The position numbers and the translations under genes were made by a program. Under the pieces are notes generated by a model. That model was given only the letters and a program-made list of their open reading frames with translations, was not told where the DNA came from and did not search any database. This document shows positions 1 through 5,747 of a stretch of 5,747 nucleotides of DNA, piece after piece (positions within the stretch are counted from its first letter, which is position 1; every line of letters starts with the position of its first letter). Source of the DNA: Firmicutes bacterium UBA6226 (GTDB lineage: Bacteria; Bacillota_A; Clostridia; Peptostreptococcales; Acidaminobacteraceae). The stretch lies in the NCBI GenBank assembly GCA_002441045.1, contig DJWQ01000199.1, forward strand, positions 1-5,747, read 5' to 3'.

Positions 1-572
1 TTTTTAAGAACAAAAACTCTAAAATAAAGATGCGCGAACTTGCAGAGGTCATGGAGCTTGATCTAAAAAAGAGAATCGAGGATTTATCCTATGGCAATAA
101 AAAGAAAGTCGGTATCGTACAAGGACTTATGCATTCACCTAAACTAATTGTCCTTGATGAACCGACGAGCGGTCTCGACCCATTAATGCAGCAAAAATTC
201 TTCAAAATCATTAAACAAGAGAACCAAAATGGTGCGAGTGTCTTTTTCTCATCGCATATTTTAGCAGAGGTTCAAAGTCTATGTAACCGAGTTGCAATTA
301 TAAAAGATGGTCAAATTATAAAAGTGGATGATATCAAGTCCATGAGAGAGGACAACTACAAAAAGGTAACACTAAAAGGTAATCAAATTCCATCTGATCA
401 GTTTATCAACCTTCAAGGTGTAACCAATATTCATCATGTTGATCGCGAACTTAAATTTTTCTATAAAGGAGATATCAATCAATTAACGCATCTCGTCAGT
501 CAAAACAGCCTCAAAGACGTTCTAATAGTAGAACCGACGCTTGAAGAAATCTTCATGCACTATTATCGTTAG
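1..572 (+). CDS. ABC transporter ATP-binding protein, 3' part (cut by left edge)
   Basis: This is the nucleotide-binding subunit of an ABC-2 type exporter, which would hydrolyse ATP on the cytoplasmic side to drive the two permeases that follow. The frame is open back to base 3, so the Met codon at 30 is internal (it reads on into a leucine-rich helix) and the true start lies outside the window. Visible motifs are the signature LSYGN at bases 84-98 (a common variant of LSGGQ in this subfamily), Walker B LIVLDEP at 144-164, the SGLD D-loop just after it, and the switch His at 255-257 in SSHIL. Walker A and the Q-loop are missing because they lie upstream. After the ATPase core, about 85 residues form a C-terminal extension ending in EPTLEEIF, typical of DUF4162-tailed drug, antibiotic or sodium exporter ATPases. 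The substrate is unknown. Confidence 0.95.
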   Translation, partial: FKNKNSKIKMRELAEVMELDLKKRIEDLSYGNKKKVGIVQGLMHSPKLIVLDEPTSGLDPLMQQKFFKIIKQENQNGASVFFSSHILAEVQSLCNRVAIIKDGQIIKVDDIKSMREDNYKKVTLKGNQIPSDQFINLQGVTNIHHVDRELKFFYKGDINQLTHLVSQNSLKDVLIVEPTLEEIFMHYYR

Positions 573-576
573 GAGG
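571..576 (+). promoter_or_regulatory. Shine-Dalgarno site of first permease, overlapping the ATPase stop
   Basis: The perfect AGGAGG lies 5 bases before the ATG at 582. Its first two bases are the last two of the ATPase TAG stop codon (570-572). This arrangement favours translational coupling, with a ribosome finishing the ATPase at the point where the next one initiates. It also fixes the start of the permease. Confidence 0.9.
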
Positions 577-581
577 CAAGG

Positions 582-1388
582 ATGTTAAATATATTAAAAT
601 ACGAGATTAAGCTACATTTGAAATCACTCTTTATATGGGGCATCTCATTAATCGTTTTAGCAGTTTTACTTATGATGTTTTATCCAACATTTGGTGACGA
701 TGTGGCACTTGTCGATAAGATGCTAGAGAACTATCCAAAAGAGCTTCTACAGGCATTTGGAATGGGTGGACAATTATCACTTGCAACCGTTCCAGGCTAC
801 TTTTCATTCGTGTTTGTCTTTCTTCAGCTCATGCTTGCTATACAAGCATCCAATTATGGATTTTCCATCCTATCCGTTGAAGAAAGAGAGCTAACTGCTG
901 ACTATTTAATGACCAAACCGGTGTCTAGAAGCGAGATTTATATCTCTAAGTTCTTAGCATCCGTTATCATCATGATCATATCCAGCGGTATTGCAATTGG
1001 TGCATCTTTAATCTCAGTAGAAGCGTTCAGAAATGGTCATCCTTATGACCAAGAACGTATGGTTCTTTTACTATTAACTTTATTGCCGTTTTCACTTTTA
1101 TTTTTATCACTGAGCTTATTTATCTCAACGCTTCTTAAAAAGGTGAAGTCCGTGCTAAGCTTATCACTTGGTTTGTGCTTTGGCCTTTACATCGTGAATA
1201 GTGTTCAAACCATCGTTGGAGGCAAATGGGTGAGTGGACTGATTCCATTCCATTATTTTGAACCCAATTACATCCTAGAAAATGGGGCGCTTAATTCTAA
1301 CTATTTTATGATGTATTTCATTATCGTTGTCGTTTCAATTATCGTTTCCTACAAAACGTATTTGACCAAAGACATTCATTCTGTATAA
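582..1388 (+). CDS. ABC-2 type transporter permease, first of a pair
   Basis: This is a 268-residue integral membrane subunit of the exporter. Hydrophobic stretches suggest six helices at about residues 15-34, 72-97, 124-146, 160-183, 189-212 and 241-261, the usual ABC-2 count. A basic, amphipathic N-terminus (YEIKLHLKS) comes before helix 1, as in this family. A long extracytoplasmic loop containing YPKELLQAFGMG lies between helices 1 and 2. The cytoplasmic loop after helix 2 carries the family motif EERELTADYLMTKPVSR (residues 100-116), the probable coupling region that touches the ATPase. It is related along its length to the next gene product, so the two probably form a heterodimer. The length is normal and there is no sign of damage. 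The transported substrate cannot be inferred; drug, peptide or lipid export are all possible. Confidence 0.93.
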   Translation: MLNILKYEIKLHLKSLFIWGISLIVLAVLLMMFYPTFGDDVALVDKMLENYPKELLQAFGMGGQLSLATVPGYFSFVFVFLQLMLAIQASNYGFSILSVEERELTADYLMTKPVSRSEIYISKFLASVIIMIISSGIAIGASLISVEAFRNGHPYDQERMVLLLLTLLPFSLLFLSLSLFISTLLKKVKSVLSLSLGLCFGLYIVNSVQTIVGGKWVSGLIPFHYFEPNYILENGALNSNYFMMYFIIVVVSIIVSYKTYLTKDIHSV

Positions 1389-1390
1389 AC

Positions 1391-1397
1391 AAAGGGG
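1391..1397 (+). promoter_or_regulatory. Shine-Dalgarno site of second permease
   Basis: AAAGGGG lies 6 bases before the ATG at 1404, in the 15-base gap after the first permease. It is less perfect than the AGGAGG upstream but well placed, and it supports this start. No promoter or terminator fits in the gap, so the two permeases are co-transcribed. Confidence 0.75.
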
Positions 1398-1403
1398 TAA
1401 AGT

Positions 1404-2198
1404 ATGCACATATTAAAATGGGAAATCAAAGCACAATTTAAAACATTGCTCATCTGGAGTGTGGTCTTTATCGTCTTAATTTTTATGATGACCTCTGAGT
1501 TTTCTGCGTATTATGATAATCCAGAGATGAGCGATGTCCTCGATGCCATGCCAGAAGGGATGCTCAAAGCCTTTTCTATGGAAAACGCTAATTTAACCAC
1601 CACAACAGGCTATATAAGTTTGGTGGCACTCTACTTTTATATTATGGTAGGCGTTTATGCTGTACTGCTCGGAAATGGCATTATCGCAAAAGAGGAAAGA
1701 GATAAAACAGCAGAATATCTACTTACTTTACCAGTTTCTCGAAGGAAGTTATTATTTATAAAATGGCTTGCCGCACTTATTAATACCGTTCTACTTTCAC
1801 TGGTTATTTTTGCAGCAACCACAGCAGCGATGCAGCCCTATGATCTGGATCGAGCATTTTTTAAATTTTTAACTCAGATTACTGTTTCTTGTTTCATCAT
1901 CATGTTGATATTCTTATCCATTGGCTATCTTATGGCGAGTGTCTTAAAGCGATATAAAAGTAGTGGTAAACTTTCAGCTGTGTTAGTTTTTATCTTATAC
2001 CTCGTCAACGTTATTATGGCATTAAGCGATAAGCTTGAGTTTATGAAGTACTTAACACCGTTTAAGTTTTTTGAAGCACAGAAGATACTAAAAGACGGTA
2101 ACTTTGACACGACTTATCTCATCATTTCAGGTGGCATCGTCCTCGTATCAATGGTAACTGCTTTCATTGTATATCCAAAGCGAGATATAAAAATATGA
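1404..2198 (+). CDS. ABC-2 type transporter permease, second of a pair
   Basis: This 264-residue membrane protein is a diverged paralogue of the preceding permease. The two match in order and spacing: an N-terminal ILKWEIKAQFKTLLIW segment, a loop with MPEGMLKAFSM matching YPKELLQAFGM, and the cytoplasmic motif KEERDKTAEYLLTLPVSRRK (residues 96-115). Six hydrophobic helices are expected at about 14-30, 70-95, 121-143, 156-181, 190-207 and 236-256. A basic patch, LKRYKSSGK, lies between helices 4 and 5, in the place held by LKKVKS in the partner. It is the last gene of the operon, and an intrinsic terminator starts 5 bases after its stop. An ATPase followed by two different permeases fits an exporter with a heterodimeric membrane part. 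The substrate is unknown. Confidence 0.93.
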   Translation: MHILKWEIKAQFKTLLIWSVVFIVLIFMMTSEFSAYYDNPEMSDVLDAMPEGMLKAFSMENANLTTTTGYISLVALYFYIMVGVYAVLLGNGIIAKEERDKTAEYLLTLPVSRRKLLFIKWLAALINTVLLSLVIFAATTAAMQPYDLDRAFFKFLTQITVSCFIIMLIFLSIGYLMASVLKRYKSSGKLSAVLVFILYLVNVIMALSDKLEFMKYLTPFKFFEAQKILKDGNFDTTYLIISGGIVLVSMVTAFIVYPKRDIKI

Positions 2199-2202
2199 TT
2201 TT

Positions 2203-2230
2203 AAAAACGGCCTTTGGGCTGTTTTTTTTT
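2203..2230 (+). terminator. Intrinsic terminator of the ABC exporter operon
   Basis: The stem pairs 2203-2212 (AAAAACGGCC) with 2217-2226 (GGCTGTTTTT): 10 pairs, one of them a G-U, around the loop TTTG. It runs into an unbroken run of nine T at 2222-2230. This is a textbook rho-independent terminator directly after the last permease, and it separates the operon from the next gene. Confidence 0.93.
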
Positions 2231-2275
2231 ATTTATCTTAATTTATTTAACGAATAATTGAACCTGCCGACATTA

Positions 2276-2281
2276 TATAAT
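2276..2281 (+). promoter_or_regulatory. Candidate -10 box upstream of the beta-propeller gene
   Basis: A perfect TATAAT lies within the 10-base palindrome ATTATATAAT (2272-2281). The nearest -35-like hexamer, TTGAAC at 2258-2263, leaves only a 12-base spacer, which is too short. The box at the usual distance is a poor match. The call therefore rests on the -10 alone plus the logic that a promoter must lie between the terminator at 2230 and the gene at 2423. A second candidate is TTGAAG (2292-2297) with TATAAG (2317-2322), spacer 19. Confidence 0.4.
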
Positions 2282-2371
2282 AGATGAAAACTTGAAGGTC
2301 ATATGTAAAGTATGGGTATAAGAGATTCATGGTTATATAGACATATAAATAGGGCTTCAAACTAAAAAATT

Positions 2372-2395
2372 GACAACCATATCGGGTTGTCTTTT
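2372..2395 (+). terminator. Terminator-like hairpin in the leader
   Basis: A perfect 7-bp stem, GACAACC with GGTTGTC, surrounds the loop ATATCG. It is preceded by a run of six A (2364-2369) and followed by TTTT, then ATGCTTT. The U-run is short, so termination may be partial. It lies after the probable promoter and 27 bases before the start codon of the beta-propeller gene, so it would act inside that gene's own leader or end a short transcript. Confidence 0.55.
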
Positions 2396-2405
2396 ATGCT
2401 TTAAG

Positions 2406-2412
2406 AAGGGAG
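2406..2412 (+). promoter_or_regulatory. Shine-Dalgarno site of beta-propeller gene
   Basis: AAGGGAG lies 10 bases before the ATG at 2423, somewhat far but within range. A second AAAGGG abuts the ATG and is too close to serve. The strong signal peptide that begins right at this ATG supports the start. Confidence 0.7.
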
Positions 2413-2422
2413 TGAAAAAGGG

Positions 2423-4690
2423 ATGTATAAAAAGATCATATTATTGATGTTGTTTTTGATATTGGTTTGTGGTCCGAGTTATTCGGAAGATGAAATACAA
2501 ATTGAGATTGATGGTGACCCCTTGATACTTGAAATTCCACCTCAGATTGAAGACGGTAGAGCTCTTGTACCTTTTAAAGCAATCTTTGAAGCACTAGGGC
2601 TTAATATAAGTTGGAATAACTACTTACGAATTGCAACTGCTTATAATGAAGAAATAAGTGTCTCAATAAAACTTAATGAAAGTTTTGGTAATATTAATGG
2701 CGAATTGATCGCACTCGATGTCCCCGGGCAGATAAAAAATGGGCGAACGCTTGTACCATTGAAATTTATTTCAGAAGCATTTGGAAATGAAGTTTCATGG
2801 GATCCAGTTAAAAGATTAATTTCAATAAAAAGTGGTTTTAAACCCCTTACTTATACTAATAATTTACCCACTGTAGATTCAAATGAAAAACTGCGTTTAT
2901 TATTTGAATATGCAGAAAAGTACACACAATATTACGTTCCTCCATCAAATGATTATGTTATCGAAGAAATGCCTTTAGAATCTATAGATGAGCCAGTCGC
3001 AGATTTAGCCCCAATAGCAGAGCCAGATCATAGTGATACTAATGTCCAAGTAAATGGTGTCGATGAAGCAGATATAATCAAAACCGATGGCAATCTTATT
3101 TATCAGTTAAGAGGCCAAGATATTAAAATTACCGATATTTCTGGTGAACAAATGAAAGTGATATCAACAATTATGTTTGATGATAATTTAAGAGCATCAG
3201 AATTTTATCTTTATAAGAATATGCTCATCGTTATCGCTCGGAAGGAAATACCATATGCTATTGAATATCCATCCATAACACCAGCAACAAACGATTTGAT
3301 AGATGATCCAGATTTTTATCTCTATGATGTACCACCGATTCAATATCCAAGCACCATTCTAAACTCTGTTTTATTCTATGATATATCAATTCCTACTGAC
3401 CCAAACTTAATTAGAACTTTTGATAATGAAGGTAATTTATTCACCTCAAGAGTAACCGATGGCAAACTTTATATGGTTCAAAATGCTTGGATGTCTTCCT
3501 ACAATTATTCTAGTGATAACCCAATTCCAGATTTCACTGATACATTAATAGGAAATGGAAAAGATGAAGTAAAAACAATAACAGTGGGCCTTGATGAATT
3601 GAAGTATTTCCCAGATTCAATTGAAAGAAGTTTATTAATAACTCTTGGATTTGATTTGGATGCATTAGATAAAAATCCAGATATTAATGTTTTTCTTGGT
3701 AATAGCTCAACCGTATATGCAAGTTCAAATACAATGATCGTCGCTATGGAACGCTATCAATACAAATATCAGATGAATTATGATTATTTTGCACCTGTCA
3801 ATTTGAGATTTACAGATCTATATAAATTTGAGTTAAGTAACGGTACTTTCCAATTTAGTAGTAAAGGAACCGTACCTGGAAATATACTTAATCAGTTTTC
3901 TATAGATGCTTATAATGATCAATATAGAGTTGCGACGACATCAGGTGAAACATGGTTGGATAATTCACAAAACAACCTCTATGTCTTTGACTCAAAGATG
4001 AATTTAACAGGAAAACTAGAAGGACTGGCACCTGGAGAACGTATCTTTTCAGCTCGATTTGCTGGAGACCGTGCTTATCTTGTAACTTTTAGACAAGTAG
4101 ATCCGTTTTATGTTATTGATTTAAAAGATGCATCAAGACCTACAATATTGGGATATTTAAAAATACCTGGTTATAGTGACTATCTTCATCCTTATGGTGA
4201 AAATTCAGTGATTGGATTTGGAAGAGAAATGATCGATACTGGAAATGGTCAGATGTTAGGCGGTATCAAGATTGCACTATTTGATGTCTCAGATGTTTCT
4301 AATCCAGTAGAAAAGAGTAAGATCAGCCTTGGTTCAAGCTATAGTTATACTGAAGTCCTCAACAACCACAAGTCTCTCTTATTTTCTTATGAAAAAAACT
4401 TGTTTGCATTACCAGTAACGCTTTACGAAGGTGATAATTATGAAAATAAATTTGTTTTTCAGGGTGCGTACGTTTACATTATTAACCCAGAAGTTGGCTT
4501 TATTTTACTTGGAAAGTCCTCTCATTTAACTCAGAAAGAAATCGAAGATAATTCTCTTTATTGGTATGACACTTCTAAGTATGTAAGTCGCATAATTTGG
4601 TCAGGTAACAAAATTTATACCGTTTCAAATTATGGTATTAAGAGTCATGACATAAAAACAATGAAAGAAATAGAATTTATGATTTATTAA
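2423..4690 (+). CDS. Exported protein with copper-amine-oxidase-N-like stalk and beta-propeller domain
   Basis: This 755-residue protein is predicted to be outside the cell. Residues 1-21 form a signal peptide: YKK, a hydrophobic core, then a likely cleavage after SYS. Cys16 lacks a proper lipobox (LILVC), so a lipoprotein is unlikely. Residues 24-137 are a paired Cu_amine_oxidN1-like domain (PF07833). Its two halves repeat the pattern GRALVPFKAIFEALG...SW (from 45) and GRTLVPLKFISEAFG...SW (from 107). This domain is usually a wall-associated or stalk module and is not catalytic. A helical and acidic Pro-rich linker follows (about 150-203). From about 205 comes the beta-propeller family (PF09826), opened by its hallmark TNVQVNGVDEADIIKTDGN and ending near VSRIIWSGNKIYTVSNYG. 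Blade-like strands recur, for example NLYVFDSKMNLTG and IALFDVSDVSNPVEKSKISLG. A Tyr, Pro and Asp-rich insert occupies about 275-310. No catalytic residues are evident; ligand binding or a cell-surface scaffold is the likely role. No SLH, LPXTG or C-terminal membrane anchor is seen, so it may be secreted. Confidence 0.9.
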   Translation: MYKKIILLMLFLILVCGPSYSEDEIQIEIDGDPLILEIPPQIEDGRALVPFKAIFEALGLNISWNNYLRIATAYNEEISVSIKLNESFGNINGELIALDVPGQIKNGRTLVPLKFISEAFGNEVSWDPVKRLISIKSGFKPLTYTNNLPTVDSNEKLRLLFEYAEKYTQYYVPPSNDYVIEEMPLESIDEPVADLAPIAEPDHSDTNVQVNGVDEADIIKTDGNLIYQLRGQDIKITDISGEQMKVISTIMFDDNLRASEFYLYKNMLIVIARKEIPYAIEYPSITPATNDLIDDPDFYLYDVPPIQYPSTILNSVLFYDISIPTDPNLIRTFDNEGNLFTSRVTDGKLYMVQNAWMSSYNYSSDNPIPDFTDTLIGNGKDEVKTITVGLDELKYFPDSIERSLLITLGFDLDALDKNPDINVFLGNSSTVYASSNTMIVAMERYQYKYQMNYDYFAPVNLRFTDLYKFELSNGTFQFSSKGTVPGNILNQFSIDAYNDQYRVATTSGETWLDNSQNNLYVFDSKMNLTGKLEGLAPGERIFSARFAGDRAYLVTFRQVDPFYVIDLKDASRPTILGYLKIPGYSDYLHPYGENSVIGFGREMIDTGNGQMLGGIKIALFDVSDVSNPVEKSKISLGSSYSYTEVLNNHKSLLFSYEKNLFALPVTLYEGDNYENKFVFQGAYVYIINPEVGFILLGKSSHLTQKEIEDNSLYWYDTSKYVSRIIWSGNKIYTVSNYGIKSHDIKTMKEIEFMIY

Positions 4691-4707
4691 ATTAGTTTCT
4701 AATGAAT

Positions 4708-4751
4708 TAATGGGTTATAGTCAATCGATAATGATTGATTATAACCCATTA
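4708..4751. terminator. Long hairpin between convergent genes, probable shared terminator
   Basis: A 19-bp stem pairs 4708-4726 with 4733-4751 around the loop GATAAT. On + strand RNA all pairs hold, with a single G-U at G4720-T4739; on - strand RNA that position is a C-A mismatch. It lies 17 bases after the beta-propeller stop and 15 bases past the stop of the converging gene. Neither side has an unbroken U-run: the + side continues with repeated ATT, and the - side is mixed A and T. It therefore probably terminates or stabilises both transcripts, better on the + strand. Confidence 0.7.
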
Positions 4752-4766
4752 TTATTATTGTTCTTA

Positions 4767-5699
4767 TTATTCAACCATGACGTCAAATTTCTTAACCAAC
4801 TCAATCGGGTGGTAGGATTGTTTTGCTTTACGAATACCTTCTTTTCCCATGTCTTGCTCTCGATTAACGACACTTGCTCGACCTAAAACTTGATTCACCA
4901 ATGCATGGTTAATTGCTGTATAAGCGCCTGTAACATCTGCATCCGCTTTCTCAATATGACATAAAAAAGTGTCGTTTTGTATCAGCTCACCAAATGACAT
5001 CGCTACAGGACGATCATCTAAATAGATGAGACTTCCAATTAAACCCTTCCTCGCATAGCTTTCCCAATGTGTTAAGACGTTCTTTATCCCTGCAAACTCA
5101 TAGCAAAGATCGTATGTGTCACCACAGCCGTTTGCTGTGCACCAGTTTTGAGCAACGGTAAGTGCATCGTTTGAAGATTCAGGAGTTATGGTTTCAATTC
5201 TATATCGATCCACATAGTACTTTCTGAATTGATTCAAATGATTTTTCTTTTTATGATAGGCATTACCTGAAAGCGTTGCTAGCTTTTCTAAATCATAACA
5301 GTAATCATAATAATCTTCGGAGGTAGTGATAGTGAGGGTATAGCCAAAAGATTCAAGCTGATCTTTGAACGTCTCACTTATTCGTCTAAATCTAATTGTA
5401 ATATTTTCTGCTCTAAGTAGGGATAGAAGGGCAATGACGCTATTCTTCAGGGATATTAAGTCTGAATAATTACCAACCGGTTCAGATATCATTCTTTCAA
5501 AGACGTTATATGGATGATAAATAAAATAGAGATAACCACCAAGTTCTAAGGTGTGTAGCTCATGACTTTCATGCCATAGATCTTGATTGGTTAGGTTTAA
5601 ATCATGCACCTTCGAGGTATAGTTTTCGTAGTATTTTATATAATCTTCATAAAGTGCTGGATCATAGGGTTTAATAAGTTCGTTTATATCATTCATCAT
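4767..5699 (-). CDS. DUF2156 / LPG-synthase-C-like protein, stand-alone
   Basis: This 310-residue soluble protein belongs to the DUF2156 group (PF09924). The group shares the double-GNAT fold of the C-terminal catalytic domain of MprF (lysyl-phosphatidylglycerol synthase) and of Fem aminoacyl transferases. Family marks, numbered from the ATG start, are YDYCYDLEKLATLSGNAYHKKKNHLNQF (in the region 131-158), YLDDRPVAMSFGE (226-238), CHIEKADADVTGAY (247-260) and VNREQDMGKEGIRKAKQSY (278-296). It has no membrane helices, so it lacks the flippase half of MprF and is cytoplasmic. The reaction is unknown; transfer of an amino acid from a charged tRNA is plausible by homology only. The ATG at 5699 is chosen because GAGGTGA sits 5 bases upstream. 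The longer GTG start at 5708 lies inside that site and has no site of its own. The gene converges on the beta-propeller gene and shows no operon partner in view. Confidence 0.88.
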   Translation of the reverse strand: MMNDINELIKPYDPALYEDYIKYYENYTSKVHDLNLTNQDLWHESHELHTLELGGYLYFIYHPYNVFERMISEPVGNYSDLISLKNSVIALLSLLRAENITIRFRRISETFKDQLESFGYTLTITTSEDYYDYCYDLEKLATLSGNAYHKKKNHLNQFRKYYVDRYRIETITPESSNDALTVAQNWCTANGCGDTYDLCYEFAGIKNVLTHWESYARKGLIGSLIYLDDRPVAMSFGELIQNDTFLCHIEKADADVTGAYTAINHALVNQVLGRASVVNREQDMGKEGIRKAKQSYHPIELVKKFDVMVE

Positions 5700-5704
5700 A
5701 TTTT

Positions 5705-5711
5705 TCACCTC
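5705..5711 (-). promoter_or_regulatory. Shine-Dalgarno site that decides the DUF2156 start
   Basis: On the - strand GAGGTGA lies 5 bases before the ATG at 5699 and matches the 3' end of typical 16S rRNA over seven bases. The GTG at 5708-5706 that extends the frame by three codons is part of this site. GAGGT is also the right half of the 11-base dyad ACCTC-T-GAGGT, probably by chance. Confidence 0.85.
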
Positions 5712-5717
5712 AGAGGT

Positions 5718-5736
5718 TTTATACCCACGATTTATA
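5718..5736 (-). promoter_or_regulatory. Candidate -10 region of the DUF2156 gene
   Basis: Two TATAAA boxes occur on the - strand, at 5736-5731 and 5723-5718. For the first, any -35 box would lie off the right edge. For the second, the hexamer at 17-base spacing (GTCAAT) is a weak match and transcription would start only about 12 bases before the ATG. The first is therefore the better choice, but the evidence is thin. Confidence 0.3.
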
Positions 5737-5747
5737 TTTAATTGACT

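Larger units (their letters stand above)
2282..2422 (+). promoter_or_regulatory. Possible structured 5' leader / attenuator
   Basis: This untranslated stretch holds several mutually constrained pairings. TTGAAG (2292-2297) can pair with CTTCAA (2355-2360) as an outer stem. TTATAT (2333-2338) pairs with ATATAA (2343-2348) around AGAC. GACAACC (2372-2378) pairs with GGTTGTC (2385-2391) as a terminator-like hairpin. ATGGTT (2329-2334) is also complementary to AACCAT (2375-2380), which would open both of the last two hairpins. That geometry resembles a riboswitch or attenuator, but I recognise no known class, and short AT-rich pairings arise easily by chance. It could instead be a small RNA ending at the hairpin. 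Confidence 0.35.

Noticed and set aside
84..98. LSYGN as a degenerate, inactive ABC signature
   Set aside because: LSxGN followed by basic residues is usual in this exporter ATPase subfamily, and the other visible motifs are intact.
30..572. Met codon at 30 as the real start of the ATPase gene
   Set aside because: The frame is open to the left edge, Walker A is missing, and there is no ribosome binding site before 30, so the gene continues upstream.
1925..2110. 61-codon open frame on the - strand
   Set aside because: It lies wholly inside the second permease in antisense, has no recognisable domain, and its composition is what a shadow frame would give.
2258..2281. TTGAAC plus TATAAT as a full sigma-A promoter
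   Set aside because: The spacer is only 12 bases, which is outside the functional range, so only the -10 box is kept as a weak candidate.
2435..2475. Lipoprotein signal at Cys16 of the beta-propeller protein
   Set aside because: The residue before Cys is Val, where a lipobox needs Gly, Ala or Ser; an ordinary signal peptidase site after SYS fits better.
5705..5715. ACCTC-T-GAGGT dyad as an operator upstream of the DUF2156 gene
   Set aside because: The right half is explained by the ribosome binding site, and a 5-base half-site is too short to argue for a regulator.

Overview
The window is AT-rich DNA with strong GGAGG-type ribosome binding sites, intrinsic terminators, and protein families common in low-GC Gram-positive bacteria. 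The best guess is a member of the Bacillota, probably Clostridia-like. That assignment rests on gene content and overall style only; no marker gene is present.

Left region (1-2230): the end of an ABC exporter operon on the + strand. It holds the 3' part of an ATP-binding subunit, whose Walker A lies off the left edge, followed by two related six-helix ABC-2 type permeases. The genes are 9 and 15 bases apart, each permease has its own good Shine-Dalgarno site, and a clear intrinsic terminator closes the operon. The layout suggests one ATPase serving a heterodimeric membrane channel. The substrate cannot be read from the sequence.

Middle region (2231-4690): a leader of about 140 bases precedes a 755-residue exported protein. 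The leader contains a TATAAT box, a possible 6-bp closing stem, a terminator-like hairpin and a competing pairing that would block that hairpin. The protein has a signal peptide, a paired copper-amine-oxidase-N-like (stalk) domain and a large beta-propeller domain of the PF09826 type. This leader is the least explained part of the window.

Right region (4691-5747): a 19-bp hairpin lies between two convergent genes. Beyond it, on the - strand, is a stand-alone DUF2156 / LPG-synthase-C-like protein with a likely double-GNAT fold. Its start is better placed at an ATG than at the GTG three codons upstream, because that GTG lies inside the Shine-Dalgarno sequence.

The three transcription units show no clear functional link. 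I see no mobile element, CRISPR array, tRNA or rRNA. The genes belong to recognisable families, so I do not claim a new system; the leader RNA at about 2282-2422 is the best candidate for something undescribed.
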